Positions 36,401 to 43,361 of a DNA stretch of 55,544 nucleotides are shown piece after piece. Each line of letters opens with the position of its first letter. The stretch's first letter is position 1. The position numbers and the translations under genes are program-made. Origin of the DNA: Bremia lactucae. Lineage: Eukaryota > Oomycota > Peronosporomycetes > Peronosporales > Peronosporaceae. The notes under the pieces were generated by a model, which saw nothing but the letters and a program-made list of their open reading frames with translations, searched no databases and was not told the origin of the DNA. Location: contig NC_090615.1 in NCBI RefSeq assembly GCF_004359215.1, positions 1,695,369-1,750,912 of the forward strand, read 5' to 3'.

Positions 36401-39400
36401 ATTCGTGCTGACAGCATATTTGAGCAGACTTTAAATGATACGAGCTGCCACTTGCGCGCCTCTAATACGGATCGTGATGCCCACGAATCTGATAGTGCTC
36501 AATCGCTGACACTTTTCACTAAGGGCTACGACAAGATTGTGCAGACTGTGCTTGTTTCGATTCAGGATATGACGACAGTTTGTAAGGAACTTGCTTCTCT
36601 CAAAAACACTGAAGAATGTGACACTTCGTCAATTCGCGACCAACTTGCAATACTGACTACCATGGTCAAGAATTCGCGTGTGAATCATATTGCATCTCAG
36701 CTTTCTGAATTGATAGAAATACTCCAAAATCAGTATATCATGCTTGGTAGTACCCGATCGAGAAATTGGAAGCGCGCGTTTGTCTCCTCGTTGTCGTATT
36801 TGGAACGTTTTGAGTCAAGTTTGTTTGATATACGTGGCATCAGTCGCCAGCTCTTAATTGACTTTCTTGTGGCACACAAGAGTGTAATGAAGTTAGATTT
36901 TGTGTTAGTGCGAGTCTTTCGAAACCTCTTTCAGCACGGCTTTTGCCAAACGGACGCCAAGAACGATTTAGAAGGCGAAGGAGGTGATGGAAAAATGCAA
37001 TTCCAGGACGATGTTGATGGCACTGGTATGGGCGAAGGTGAGGGCAAGAAGGACGTTAGCAATGAGATTGAGGATGAAGAGCAGCTATTAGGTCTGCAAG
37101 GAGACCAGCAGGAAGAGCCCGAGCGGCCGGTGGATGAAAAGCCTGACGATACGGGGCTTGAGATGCAAAATGACTTTGAGGGCACAATGCAGGATGTACC
37201 TGACGATGAGAAGGAGGAACAAGACGAGAATGAAGACAATGAGGAAGAATTGGATCGAGAAATGGGGGAATTTGATCAAGATGATGAGAACGTGGTGGAT
37301 GAAAAGATGTGGGGTGAGGATTCGGACGACGACGAAGAGAACATTGACAAAGAAAAGGAAAAGTTCGAAGAAGACTCGAAAATGAAAGGCGAAGCCTTAG
37401 AGGATGAAATACGTGGCAAAGACGGCGACGACGATAAAAAGGATGACTCAAATGAAAAGGAAAATAAACCCGAGACTCAGCTAGACTTACCACAAGACAT
37501 GAATGCAAATGATGGAGGGGACGACAATGGCGATGATCAAGATGACGAAAAATTGGAAGAGGTTAATGAAGACTTTGAAGACAAGTACGAAGATCACCAT
37601 GACATTAATCCAGCTGAACAGGAAGAGGGTCAAAAACAAGACGAACTTGAGGAAGAACACGGTGACGAGCTTCCTGAGGACATGCAGCTTGATAATGATG
37701 ACATGGATCCGGAAGGGATAAATTCAGACGGAGAGATGGACAAGCTGGATGATTTTGAAAATGATACGGTTGAAGATGAAGAAACAGCTGGAGCCGAGGA
37801 AGACGAAGATGCTGTTGATGAGGAAGAACAACAAGATAACTCGATTCAGCTTGGTGGCGGTGGTCTTGAAGACGAGCAAGAAGCAAATGAAGAAAAGGAG
37901 GAGGAAGACGCTGAAATGGCCGAGAATCTCGAGAATATACAGGAGGAGCAGGCAGCTCGTTCTATTGCTGGCACTCAGTCTAAGGACGGTCAAGATGAAT
38001 TCATAGCAGACGAACAGGAGGCTGACGATCAGGAAATGGAGGACGTGAATTCTACAGAGCAGAACGAGGAACAGGCCAATGACGACAACAGCGATCATCG
38101 TGCTCAAAAGCAAAGTAACAATGATAACCAAGACACGAAGCAGCAATGGAAGCCACAGTCTGAGGTTGATAGTAATTTGGACCAAGAGCGTCCTCACGAG
38201 AAACGACGAGAACGCCGTAAACCAAATCCATATCGCAATGCTCAGGAAGCGCAAGAGTATTGGAAGAAGCGAATTGAGATCGTAGATCGAAAGGAAGACA
38301 AGATGGACGAGGGTAATAACAAGTCCGAAAAGCAAGATAAGGTGGCAGAGATGACAGCAGCGGAATTTATAGATGATGACGAGATGGAGGACGTGGAGCA
38401 CGCACTGGCTGCTGCTAATGAAAAGCAGATTATGAACCAGATTCAAGAGGAAGACGAGTCTTTTGAAAAAGAAGATGAAGCAATGAATGCTCGTAATGAA
38501 GTAACCGCAATGGAAATTGATGAGGAAATGATTGAAAAGGAAGAATCGATTCAAAAAGAGCAGCAGGACAAGCCAAAACCTCTCGAAAAGGAGCTTCAGT
38601 TAGACATCGATGCAGAACAGGGTACTGCAGAAAATCAGATGGATCAAAATCTGGACGACCAGGTTAATACCGCGAAGCACTCGATACAGAGCCGAGAGCA
38701 CGAGCTTTTAGACGACGAGGAAAAGTTACTCGCACTTCCGTCGAAATTGCGTGACGTGGATTTGACGAATAGCATGGAAGATCAGGATGGAAGTGGTGAA
38801 GCGGAGACTGAACCAGTCAAGCCGCTGTCCCCTGATGAAGTTGCTGCCATACGCGATGAGTTAGATTTATATATTGCAAATTGGTCATCACAGTCGGATC
38901 AAGCACGTGGAACCGATCTCTGGGCCAAGTACACGGCATTGACTGCAGGAGCATCGCAACGTTTGTGTGAGCAGCTTAGATTGATTCTTGAGCCTATGCT
39001 CCGTGCTAAACTTGAAGGAGACTTCCGCACGGGCAAACGCATTAATATGCGCAAGGTGATTCCATACATCGCAAGTCAATTTCGCAAAGATAAAATTTGG
39101 CTACGTCGTACGCGTCCGTCGAAGCGTCAGTACCAAGTGATGCTGGCAATCGATGATTCCGAGTCCATGGCAGACAATTGTGCGGGCCGATTGGCTCTAG
39201 AAGCTCTTGCAACGTTGTGCAAAGGCATGACACAGCTTGAGGTTGGGGAGCTCTCCGTTGTTAAGTTTGGCGAGGACCTGGAGCTACTACATGCTTTTGA
39301 CATGCCTTTTACAGATGATGCGGGTAGTCGTGTCATTGGCCGCTTTGGGTTTCAACAGAAGAAAACTAATATGGTGCAGACGCTGGAACTTATTTTGCAG

Positions 39401-39778
39401 CTCTTAGAGTCTGCGAAGCAGTCGGCCTCTACCGCTAGCAGCACTGTCGAGTTTACTCAGATCGTATTTTTGCTCTCTGATGGTCGCTTTGACTCGGACG
39501 GCCGTGTGCGGATTCGAAAGTTGATTGAAACGGCGCTTGAGCGTCAACAGCTTATTGTTTTGCTCATTGTGGATCAAGGTGCATGTGAAAGCGCGAGTCA
39601 GCAGCAAACTTCGATTCTTGATACTCAGAGCGTGACGTTTGAGAAAGGAAAAGTGCGAATGACGCCGTACTTGGAGAATTATCCGTTCCCATACTATGTA
39701 TTGTTACCAACGTCAGCAATGCTTCCAGAGATTCTGTCAGATTCCCTACGCCAGTGGTTTGAAATGCTTCAAGGTTGA
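21455..39778 (+). CDS. MDN1: Midasin, AAA+ ATPase of 60S ribosome assembly
   Basis: A 6107-residue, intronless protein. Midasin/Rea1 is a dynein-like hexameric ATPase that strips assembly factors (Ytm1, Rsa4) from pre-60S particles in the nucleolus and nucleus. Six Walker A motifs are visible: GPGGCGKT (369), GETGCGKT (708), GPTSAGKT (1150), GETGCGKT (1482), GSPGVGKT (1923) and GPPASGKT (2270). Walker B motifs include LLDEINLAS, LDELNLAP and IDEVNLAE; the sixth is the degenerate LLDNVNF usual in this family. A long helical linker spans about 2400-5160, and an Asp/Glu-rich region about 5168-5800. The C-terminal VWA domain (about 5890-6100) keeps the MIDAS motif DDSES at 5900-5904, which binds ubiquitin-like domains. 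It is longer than yeast (about 4910) and human (about 5600) proteins, mostly in linker and acidic parts. The start lies just after a candidate initiator and suits the N-terminal length. The stop is one base before a gap. Confidence 0.98.
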   Translation: MAHVDAQLLAGDFRASERSIDMNEEHLVSISRLFSGVQQMLAAVSGITMNAPQKHPAIQALITSITSIEENDHHSLARLQLQALASCLVHTKLRGLVVKYLRPFLLDLIVRLTDPALPLYEQQQQQYSKCIDSMKQSELVAFTMAELLNYFPTTSTIAFQYFSAAPCFFSYVDVVAAQSKQSSETIDRLRRIAKTAFQLLRARPKEFEMLWNWTPFFPLSLHDDVRVQWYAARATASILKMSNAQRNTFLAGLSVGDEAAMGNNNPMVRQLELELYSEDVARQVQMIDVSVYHHQETPEKSATQAVPFHDSLQNIFGVVIPTSKLHQQGHEEKELLVNTQPLIPTPSTKRNLQSLAIALGLKRPILVAGPGGCGKTATIRELARLSGNLNMVELHLDDQIDSKTLLGSYVCTDVPGEFTWQPGALTTAVLAGRWVVIEDVDRAPFEVLAALMPLLETRRMVLPGRGELLVAHSNFQIFGTTTHEHQMPKGFQDSVWTRVNVATLANNEIEQILLARFSMIPPQVVSKIMTTFNAVSGGTSKEIGGAAIFWKETRRNYGRNFCLRDLLKWCKRIYRFSYYSSSEKSIFSHEYITEEERMRIVAEALDVFCAGIRDTTTRLHSAYSLAAIWEVQSEKINYLHDQHKPRVTFNTHEVEFGRVHLPTLSQLAQIEHGNRATNNSVVMTGHVLRLLEKLAAIVATCEPALLIGETGCGKTTIIQHMAAAMGQRLVVQNLNIQSDSSDLVGGFKPVEIHLLARPLFMEFMELFTTTFSQRVNAGFLDVVRIALEHKDWKKLVKGMRKAIQMAATMLRGLATAGRDVLKYESSVSSKMLTAGTSSSNLMIRWDNFEAELLRFERQKEQAESYFAFSFVEGVLVKALREGYWVLLDEINLASSDTLERISTLLEHETSAFSLTERGDIEVIRPHPNFRLFGAMNPSTDVGKKDLPPSLRNRFTEIYVDECDNMLDLQMVVHQQLKEIVGALVPETVQFYLEARKLAEVRLSDGARQKPRYSLRTLCQALHITRILIQRGYGTSRAMFEGFCSSFCTQLETESRQCLERLIKNTFAKTMKDKELKRSPPCPGGPKKNNEYVLVSSYWLHKGSFHAPRDDSLPDPKTSRRKFVLTKSVEENLRHVARAVLIGKYPVLLQGPTSAGKTSLIGYLAARIGQKCVRINNHEHTDIQEYLGSYVSLSNGKLAFKEGVLVEAVRKGWWVILDELNLAPSEVLEALNRLLDDNRELFLPETQESIKPHPKFMLFATQNPPGLYGGRKVLSRAFRNRFLEIQVDEVTCVELQTILQERSSLPPSYCGILVDIMRELQLVRQQSSVFAGKSGFITTRDLLRWAERRPATKQALAEEGYCLLAERLRKDEEKNIVKQVLEKKCNVIIDLDALYNSEKPRESNLLDENGDIELETIWGTKEQFERVQAMVEQVAAIGKSNPESLSAGNGAGLERISVTKSLRRLFALVGRCLHNKEPVLLVGETGCGKTTICQLYSLLFSQRLHILNCHQHTETSDFLGCLRPVRGKEKAAYDLEEALLQFFALAYDCIDEEESQRRRAETKSLGLSEMLAKYEIARNSVVNNNVSMRARLAERIDTLKRRYQSIFEWADGPLVESMKNGDLFLIDEVNLAEDAVLERLNSVLEPSRTLLLAEKGGDEVEDIVAHPKWRVMATMNPGGDFGKRELSPALRNRFTEIWVPAISDLTDIATIIRDRLVKPRGLNMSPHYVSPMAGNELALLCEPILKFVKTFNDCNGVNGCGTMTLRDILTWVNFITSAVKKLELKSSFKIAVWTAFVNGAALSILDGLGLGSDKALHTTQNAKEEAYKYLLQLVPDDDHLFKQRVFDSLNVTTLSEKNDFDLLNSLDSEEATANSFGISPYFIPRGQNRIQRKLAFSLKAPTTMSNLYRVLRAMQVNRPIILEGSPGVGKTSLISALAAASGHRLVRINLSDQTDISDLFGSDLPTASSPVAVRNDDKSKETNSGIRSGMFEWCDGVFLRALKAGDWVLLDELNLASQSVLEGLNSCLDHRGSVYIPELDKEFECPPTFRVFAAQNPLRQGGGRKGLPKSFLNRFTRVFVEALREQDLFQITSSMYPMLRSLPGSGSNDSAKVNGNLLDRIISFNSAVHEDTMISCRYGRLGAPWEFNLRDVFRICDLLNFQRRATGSTELKIQSLSYYVNFIYVDRMRSVRDRELLSCRFKDFFGETPMVLASVSLRMSAKYLMIGCATLERQQDLSFCQGTPPILNSLLRPMEALIHCVNMSWPALLVGPPASGKTSAVRLLATLSGNTLHELGMSAGTDATELLGCFEQVDVGRKLRDLKLKIQILTEKMLQRLLLSIASAKITKKERNTTMKQASRLGSAWWVLTARENLFNENISSQKRPAKKLPKGQLDGVIIDMMRDIVNMLLMTEADVALPIHPGLLTEIDDLIKLGNSNSIASCFEWVDGILIQAMEKGEWVLLDNVNFCSSSVLDRLNSLMETGGEMLVNECGIIDGKPRIIKPHKNFRLFLAMDPQYGEVSRAMRNRCIEIALVDVDVSRLDMMRISLACGIPGLSLSRAFQSAHELTVNKLKEMMVGSKNGRINSRYLENWSLLASAELSRGAHPLNAIMNSFRRIYGDDLLNQVDLSRGVLEIFLNAFQISRQDLKLQRVLPMVAASSTFVVCQQSENFEMQRDVAYLEHLIYSAQSSQDLNAVDLQLSWLDLNVVRDDCTAGTTFGAWMDNVALWLRHQGAIYSQLALNEAGEHLSSKSFFGLDNVTNATANILAPFALHQIFKMVRTCGNGAMSADRFRFALEKIAQEAVGNVGISQSVDLLLRFLKAMSKNRLFMNISQTMDQQVLHLKSLLDSSLSLPSIPLNLNANHAVFLQLQSLVADSSAKVSSDKEKLDSIWDLIFIAQRQLTIINDVAWLSFCEMEQYREVDTLFDTSLKNNKLKHVKGGFRQHERSLTKLSVLQQSYAVHKHHGDRSSVDNEIIFLIYPLLSAFDMFLSTFFEDFSRLITDPLIFEAVQAVVRDRYEFSIQLRVTVFEWTYFLIHWQWLKKSLLRLAKQIENQAIAQNSQWTNLVDMSERINESIKKLIGCQPRKNVLWKKGGHSLLPRSIDLWKAEYLLKRVSKTFMHKHLTYFLPLSADALADGSIDVLKLLYGGTASMKAAIKSRKLDISPLFYVDVETRKEVLHAFSAFSYLAQRHNRAKSVSTFPSMQPHTLMAEELTKFPGVLLKKLKMKQSEVTALISKKTLYLNEIEENPDTLAYELNEEDCRIGRDAPILLFDMDECSFLLDRMVTYQISPLTEHALARQEIQAITKLMQVFNIYRLYKSDLLQKRCDEVVKSITDVIKIFENVIETLLRLGLRNAASFHAYQNFVWCGFKFASTENNMTIQSEIEAEVEKFIFVVQTHFNSILYNFHQFLRCNSFNQIDLLSLETFDTRKTLRKTTNRTQAPNVNVADHSQVIEGYPRLFQAVQSAIVLKNVAEVNLEESLCPTSEAQMRVARLKQIKKHFANDQFQAGRMIANVSICYVRELFVATVLAFESTFQKDLELNQWEEVQQLLVQLTSSAQFGGQAQSRLLKALQNSSDSTFVALLDTLVAPLMTALATAIRKQGNCESNWEFYSALGESMVMLGLWRFAFLLPSLPVDPAKKPVVKRENLLNRLAMLTMEDVASASIERLNPSPASSMATVNNGPCSLRDVYDQVMQVSAFAIQRYQPKKLYLDDNAAIDPNKCEMLPVATNVFGELFRDLQRFNTTVMPAEKLSAMLSMAQSADLSQRRKRDLLRELDMFQQTSDSFLAQLSKKYLEYFRDVVEPLGAAIYCVKEGVALVTWSLCQRIQEASLKEQEKEMLTLSLVQFPSKICVDSVNQSWLEIQQILKLVETPATAILFGAEISNERKTEVALLDVALSKMELMLRETISTLRTNRTLDFTVVDTALQSSNFLFNLFLAKYQEQQEHEEQKRKEEETFYKYKVRQSDLETEEELLEKEFRDQFPDYSRDFEATLSTDRADEPSESTANAFGLITDKILQQLCTAHLKMFAETANSKITITKNEVLSTFVQAFTVAVKLRKSLNVMASNTIESAVESSGVLAASLVQARLGSSVGTTKSTVPSFQALNSDYIKQVDLHRDPLVREVVLVAEPLQKLLIRVQSLLDQWPDHAILQQIVLIANRIRNFEISSPLVRTLTGVELLLRKAQEWEMYAARAYSMTDELSALSALVTRWRKLELYSWPHLLSVKEKRHQFLAQKTWINMYSLLTAQFESDASSAIADLNSSSPHNLQWLYLNHASKWLFTSVHENRAAIQALSTAAQESLVKQREFMTRLFETLDAYIRSCSIGQYETRLLVVYSFCAQHFMEHWASLKQQESSMCYAGNSSKNALANMLYHLYRYYAQHFGYLQRHWSGLKAPIQRKLVDYVKICRWDEQTYYSLAESAEKSHRKLMKFVRDYDTVLTIPMQTVIDGFTDSGITKEGGFVGINSTKAELTGLDDSVTIPVDDKKCEEKCESNNAGDSIVVEGAITKLRTVKEEKSQAYIKPSALRLMYTSLPPVLHNASGDAVMLEEMSLYATKLPVLMSRIAKYTQKHILSLDQIERRQEVRELCEDLCETIFYRMEKLQRSKQLPKGAKKKALIDLLSELKIQGLAYHRLHLPSEQQQIQQLFELDAPDVENCLMVDQIADALDPKCLLSELSTSSQKAKMKPNSLQAEQLDKALLKNSPTWLWQRADGYYYRFLGQLASLRYSAVTSFSHDLSTSEMERMSGYAENMLFMMLQQRQILHAISLSHEKLVNGLSMLQRIKLFKTDYLETSCASEAVLDFIKASEWQTFQQTSVISLKRSLRELEISTQEILKQLPETTSIFIEVRQHFQLIFGRLDAIQKSFEVIAGLPQSLGVPAISHCGINASEDAGGDAAIMAFARPSNRVYGVSPVISLAGTSKKCYDKQKLPVAVDVLKANSVHIGDIWHHLEKIVSVFDTVTTPACFDKIMAEYACIIRADSIFEQTLNDTSCHLRASNTDRDAHESDSAQSLTLFTKGYDKIVQTVLVSIQDMTTVCKELASLKNTEECDTSSIRDQLAILTTMVKNSRVNHIASQLSELIEILQNQYIMLGSTRSRNWKRAFVSSLSYLERFESSLFDIRGISRQLLIDFLVAHKSVMKLDFVLVRVFRNLFQHGFCQTDAKNDLEGEGGDGKMQFQDDVDGTGMGEGEGKKDVSNEIEDEEQLLGLQGDQQEEPERPVDEKPDDTGLEMQNDFEGTMQDVPDDEKEEQDENEDNEEELDREMGEFDQDDENVVDEKMWGEDSDDDEENIDKEKEKFEEDSKMKGEALEDEIRGKDGDDDKKDDSNEKENKPETQLDLPQDMNANDGGDDNGDDQDDEKLEEVNEDFEDKYEDHHDINPAEQEEGQKQDELEEEHGDELPEDMQLDNDDMDPEGINSDGEMDKLDDFENDTVEDEETAGAEEDEDAVDEEEQQDNSIQLGGGGLEDEQEANEEKEEEDAEMAENLENIQEEQAARSIAGTQSKDGQDEFIADEQEADDQEMEDVNSTEQNEEQANDDNSDHRAQKQSNNDNQDTKQQWKPQSEVDSNLDQERPHEKRRERRKPNPYRNAQEAQEYWKKRIEIVDRKEDKMDEGNNKSEKQDKVAEMTAAEFIDDDEMEDVEHALAAANEKQIMNQIQEEDESFEKEDEAMNARNEVTAMEIDEEMIEKEESIQKEQQDKPKPLEKELQLDIDAEQGTAENQMDQNLDDQVNTAKHSIQSREHELLDDEEKLLALPSKLRDVDLTNSMEDQDGSGEAETEPVKPLSPDEVAAIRDELDLYIANWSSQSDQARGTDLWAKYTALTAGASQRLCEQLRLILEPMLRAKLEGDFRTGKRINMRKVIPYIASQFRKDKIWLRRTRPSKRQYQVMLAIDDSESMADNCAGRLALEALATLCKGMTQLEVGELSVVKFGEDLELLHAFDMPFTDDAGSRVIGRFGFQQKKTNMVQTLELILQLLESAKQSASTASSTVEFTQIVFLLSDGRFDSDGRVRIRKLIETALERQQLIVLLIVDQGACESASQQQTSILDTQSVTFEKGKVRMTPYLENYPFPYYVLLPTSAMLPEILSDSLRQWFEMLQG

Positions 39779-39779
39779 G

Positions 39780-39879
39780 NNNNNNNNNNNNNNNNNNNNN
39801 NNNNNNNNNNNNNNNNNNNNNNNNNNNNNNNNNNNNNNNNNNNNNNNNNNNNNNNNNNNNNNNNNNNNNNNNNNNNNNN
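39780..39879. other. Assembly gap, exactly 100 N
   Basis: A run of exactly 100 N, the usual placeholder for a join of unknown length. The true distance between midasin and the eIF3e island is therefore unknown. Confidence 0.97.
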
Positions 39880-40200
39880 GAGACCAGGAAGAGTTGTACA
39901 GATCCCGACATATTCTCCGGGCGTACTTACACCATTCGGCGTAAGAGATGCCATCCACGACGCTGGCTTCTTCAAAAAATCCTAGAAGCTGAGCCGATTA
40001 GGCCCCTTTCAACTTGGGGTACCGCTGCTTCGTCGTCGGTACTCGATCGTGCGGTATGTTTAGCGCCTCCAACTCAGCCGCAAACAAAGCTGCCAGAGTG
40101 GCTTTCCACGCCTCCCGTTGAACCGCCTCTGGAGCGGCTCGAAGTTTCGCCGCCACCGCCGCAAATATCTACTCGTCACTCATTTGCGGAGGTAAGACGA
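39880..40200 (-). pseudogene. Gag-like coding remnant
   Basis: The minus strand from about 40185 reads IFAAVAAKLRAAPEAVQREA, then WKATLAALFAAELEALN, HDRVPTTKQRYPKLKGA, a stop near 40004, and DGISYAEWCKYARRICRDLY, running into the gap. The helix-rich, Ala-rich composition is like retroelement gag or capsid N-termini, and an upstream stop removes the start. I do not recognise the exact family. Confidence 0.35.
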
Positions 40201-40935
40201 CCACGGGCCCGCTAGGACCCGTCCCGTCCACGCTCCGCTGCGCAGACAAAGCCCCCCTCGCGCCTATACCGCCGCGGGCCAATCGCCTGGGGTTCAGACC
40301 CCTTGAGTCTGGCCTCCCCTTTTCGCTAGGCCATGTCGTCTTTGAGCCGCTCAACTGTGCAGACCTCTCCCTGTCCGCCTTATTACCCGCACTGGGAGGA
40401 TGTTCTACCATCTCACGTGGATGAGCCCCTTGATCGCCGTCTTTCCCGCTATTTAGAACACCTCTATAGGATTCATTCAGTATCTGCGGGCTGCGGCTAG
40501 GAGACCCATCGTCTTTATCCCCGCGGCGCGAGTGTCCCGCCCCTGCCCACTGCCCCCTCCGGGTCTGGGGGATACAGCTCTTGTGGAGCTGCCCCACTCC
40601 CTACCCATCCAGAGGTGCCGTCCATTTCGCCTTGATCACCACCAGCCGCGGCTGGTGACGCGCTCACGTTAACGGACTAACTAAGACTAGCCCGGGTCCT
40701 CAGTCAAATCTCTGCTCCGTGCACGGCGATTTGAAGAGTGTGGTTTGTTATTATCACCCATGTATGTTTTTTTATTGGTGCAGTTTAGAGATCCAAATTA
40801 TCTAATTAGATGATCTCGTTTTCAAAAATATGTTTTATAGAACGAAATTGTCATAATTTGGTAATTTACAAAACAATTTGCGTAATATGCTATTTGGCCA
40901 ATGTTGATGTGTAAAGTTGGACCCATAAGTGTGCT
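40200..40935. other. GC-rich non-genic stretch before eIF3e
   Basis: 40200-40680 is GC-rich, and its longest frame (40169-40597, minus) is Gly/Arg/Ser-rich without a domain. It probably is leader or LTR sequence of the element whose gag-like remnant lies to its left. 40690-40935 is AT-rich and holds no gene. Confidence 0.4.
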
Positions 40936-40936
40936 A

Positions 40937-40953
40937 GCCACTTATTCTGCAAA
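40937..40953 (+). promoter_or_regulatory. Possible initiator-like core promoter of eIF3e
   Basis: GCCACTTATTCTGCAAAT resembles the combined oomycete initiator and flanking element (GCTCATTYYNCAWTTT) with mismatches. It lies about 40-50 bases before the eIF3e ATG. The mismatch at the conserved C makes this tentative. Confidence 0.3.
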
Positions 40954-40991
40954 TAGTCGATCCAACATCCTCCTTATATACACACGACAGC

Positions 40992-42467
40992 ATGAGCACC
41001 AACGACGACACAAACGCATCCGTTCCCGATGCTAAATTCGACCTGACTAACTCTCTAGCGCCCTTTATGGACCTGCACTTTATGTTCCCGCTCATTGACT
41101 TTTTGTCTAGTAGCGAATTGTACGACGAAGCGCAGCTCATGGCAGCCAAATTGGCTCTGCTTAAGCCCACAAACATGGCAGATTTTGCCGTTGAAATACA
41201 CCAAACTCTTCACGGCTCCGAAGACATGCCAGAGGAGTTTGATGCGCGTCGTAGCGAGATTCTTGATGCACTCAGCTTTGCGAAGAGCGAGTGCAGTCTC
41301 ATGTTAGAGCTGATTGAGAATGAAGAGAAGATCATGCAGCTCCAAAGTGAAAACCTGCTAAACGCCAATTATCTGGAGCAGAACGAGGGCGTACGTTATT
41401 GTAAAGGAAATTTGTGCACAGTACACCTGCTGACCGACGCCTTGGTTAATGTAATTTACTGCTACTGACAGATTACGCCGGCGGTCTTAGGCGGTTTGTA
41501 CAAATATGCTAAGTTGCAATACGAATGCGGCAACTACCAAGATTGCCTCACTTATCTCACATACTATGGCGTTCTCATTCCAAATTCGTCTGAGCAATTT
41601 CTTAATGCGCTTTGGGGCAAACTTGCGGCGGAGATCCTTATCTTCCGCTGGGATGACGCTTTGGCGGACATCTCTCGAATTAGCGACGTCATCGAGGGCA
41701 GCGTACGTTTCCTTGGCATTAACATGATCGCCATGTCATGTAGCTGACTCGTATTGTTTCGCCTGTAACAGACAGTAATGAGTCCCGTGGAGCAACTTCA
41801 GCAGCGTACGTGGCTGCTGCACTGGTCGCTTTTTGTATTTGCATGGCACGAGGAGGGTCGTGACGCCATTGTCGACTTCATGCTGCAGTCGCGCTCCGTC
41901 GAGGCTATTCAGAGCAACGCTCCCTGGCTCTTGCGGTATCTGTGTGCTGGTGTTATCTTGCACAAGCGTCGCCGCAACCTTATTAAAGACCTGCTGCGTG
42001 TGCTTCGTGTGGATGACAAGGGCTATAATGATCCCATTGTGGACTTTGTAGAGTGTCTCTTTGTCAACTTTGATTTTGATTCGGCTCAAGAAAAACTGCG
42101 CGAGTGCGAAATCCTGTTGGCAAGCGACTTTTTCCTGTACGAAAAGAATTCAACTGACTTTATGGAGGCTGCACGCCTGGCCATTTTTGAAATGTACTGC
42201 CGCGTTCACTGTACTATTAACATGAAGACATTGTCGTCCAAACTGGCAATGCATGAAGATGGCGAGGCCGAAAAGTGGATTGTGAACATGATTCGCAACG
42301 CCCGGCTTGACGCCAAAATCGACTCTCAGGAAGGAAGGATTGTCATGGGCATGCCGCATAATTCGGTCCACCGTTTAGTAATTGACAAGACTCGTGATCT
42401 CGCAGCGCGAACGTGCAGCTTGGTGGCGCAGTTTGAGCGAATGGGAAAGCGAAAATGCTTTCAATGA
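40992..42467 (+). CDS. EIF3E: Translation initiation factor 3 subunit e (INT6)
   Basis: Three exons by GT-AG logic: 40992-41390, 41472-41702 and 41772-42467. The introns are 81 and 69 bp, both with GTACGT donors and CAG acceptors, and all junctions are phase 0. The product is 441 residues, against about 445 in human. The N-terminus (FMDLHFMFPLIDFLSS) is the eIF3e N-terminal domain. The middle reads QQRTWLLHWSLFVFAWHEEG and FVECLFVNFDFDSAQEKLRE. The C-terminal PCI domain ends with AEKWIVNMIRNARLDAKIDS, a signature of this subunit. eIF3e is a PCI scaffold subunit of eIF3, which helps mRNA recruitment to the 40S ribosome in the cytoplasm. The ATG at 40992 is the first in frame and gives a normal N-terminus. 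The gene seems intact. Confidence 0.95.
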
Positions 42468-43361
42468 AATTAAAGCTTTTGAAATCATGCAAAAGCTAGT
42501 AAAGTTTGGCTTATTATATCTCTTCGTAAAATCAGGATTTCATGAAATAAGTACCGAGCAACTTAAACGCAGGACTAGGGACTGGCGCAGATCGATTTGG
42601 TCAAATAATAAATCTGTCCGTGTTACTTTTCGCGTGCCTTTTGTTTTGATTTTACGTTTTCTAATCAGAAATGTGACAGAGCTGGACAAGGATAAAGCTC
42701 CAAGCTGGAAACCCTCCACGACTCAGTCGACAACTCTCCGTTAAGAAGAGCAATTAAAAAAATGCACCATTTACACGTGTGCGCAAGTACCTTAATCTCA
42801 ACACGTACGCCGGTCGCGTGGCTATCGGTGAGACGCTTCCTTGCAAGCCAAATCAAATAAGTTAATCTAGAATGACGCTTTGGACCCTCGTAAATTCGTC
42901 TTCGACAACGAGCTGGGGCGTGGCAGTAAGATTCATAATGTCAATTTTCCTATCCGGACGCTTGGATGTGCAGAAATTTTGGGTGATCCTGAGATATACT
43001 GATAAAATTGGATGCGTCCTTGTCAAACAAAAACATTTATTCGGATTTTGAAAATGTCACCCGATGTACATGTATTGGACCGTAGATAAGACAGCGGTGG
43101 CGCACTAATTCCCGTGCAACGAATATATTGAAGCTTAAAAATACTCACGCGCATATTTATTGACGAATATAAAAATCAATTTTTGTAACGGGACATACCT
43201 TTTGATCACGTATATAGGAAAATGATACTGGTCGCTAAGTTATACAATTTGACATTATCAGCTGACGCTTTTTGTACCAAACAACAGGTAAAAATGGGCC
43301 AGCATATTTGGCCAACATTAACAGTTTTTGCAGATCTCCATTTACGAATTGTAAATTAAAA
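42468..43361. other. Intergenic region between eIF3e and EED
   Basis: About 0.9 kb of AT-rich DNA. Open frames here (such as 42382-42744) lack domains and overlap the eIF3e end in another frame. It should hold the eIF3e 3' UTR and EED promoter. No clear initiator was found. Confidence 0.5.

Noticed and set aside
37724..38554. 276-codon minus-strand frame, very hydrophobic, looking like a multi-span membrane protein
   Set aside because: It is the antisense of the Asp/Glu-rich part of midasin. GAA/GAT-type codons read backwards give Phe, Leu, Ile and Val, so the hydrophobicity is an artefact.
40169..40597. 142-codon minus-strand frame in GC-rich DNA right of the second gap
   Set aside because: Gly/Arg/Ser-rich with no domain. 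It is better explained as leader sequence of a retroelement.
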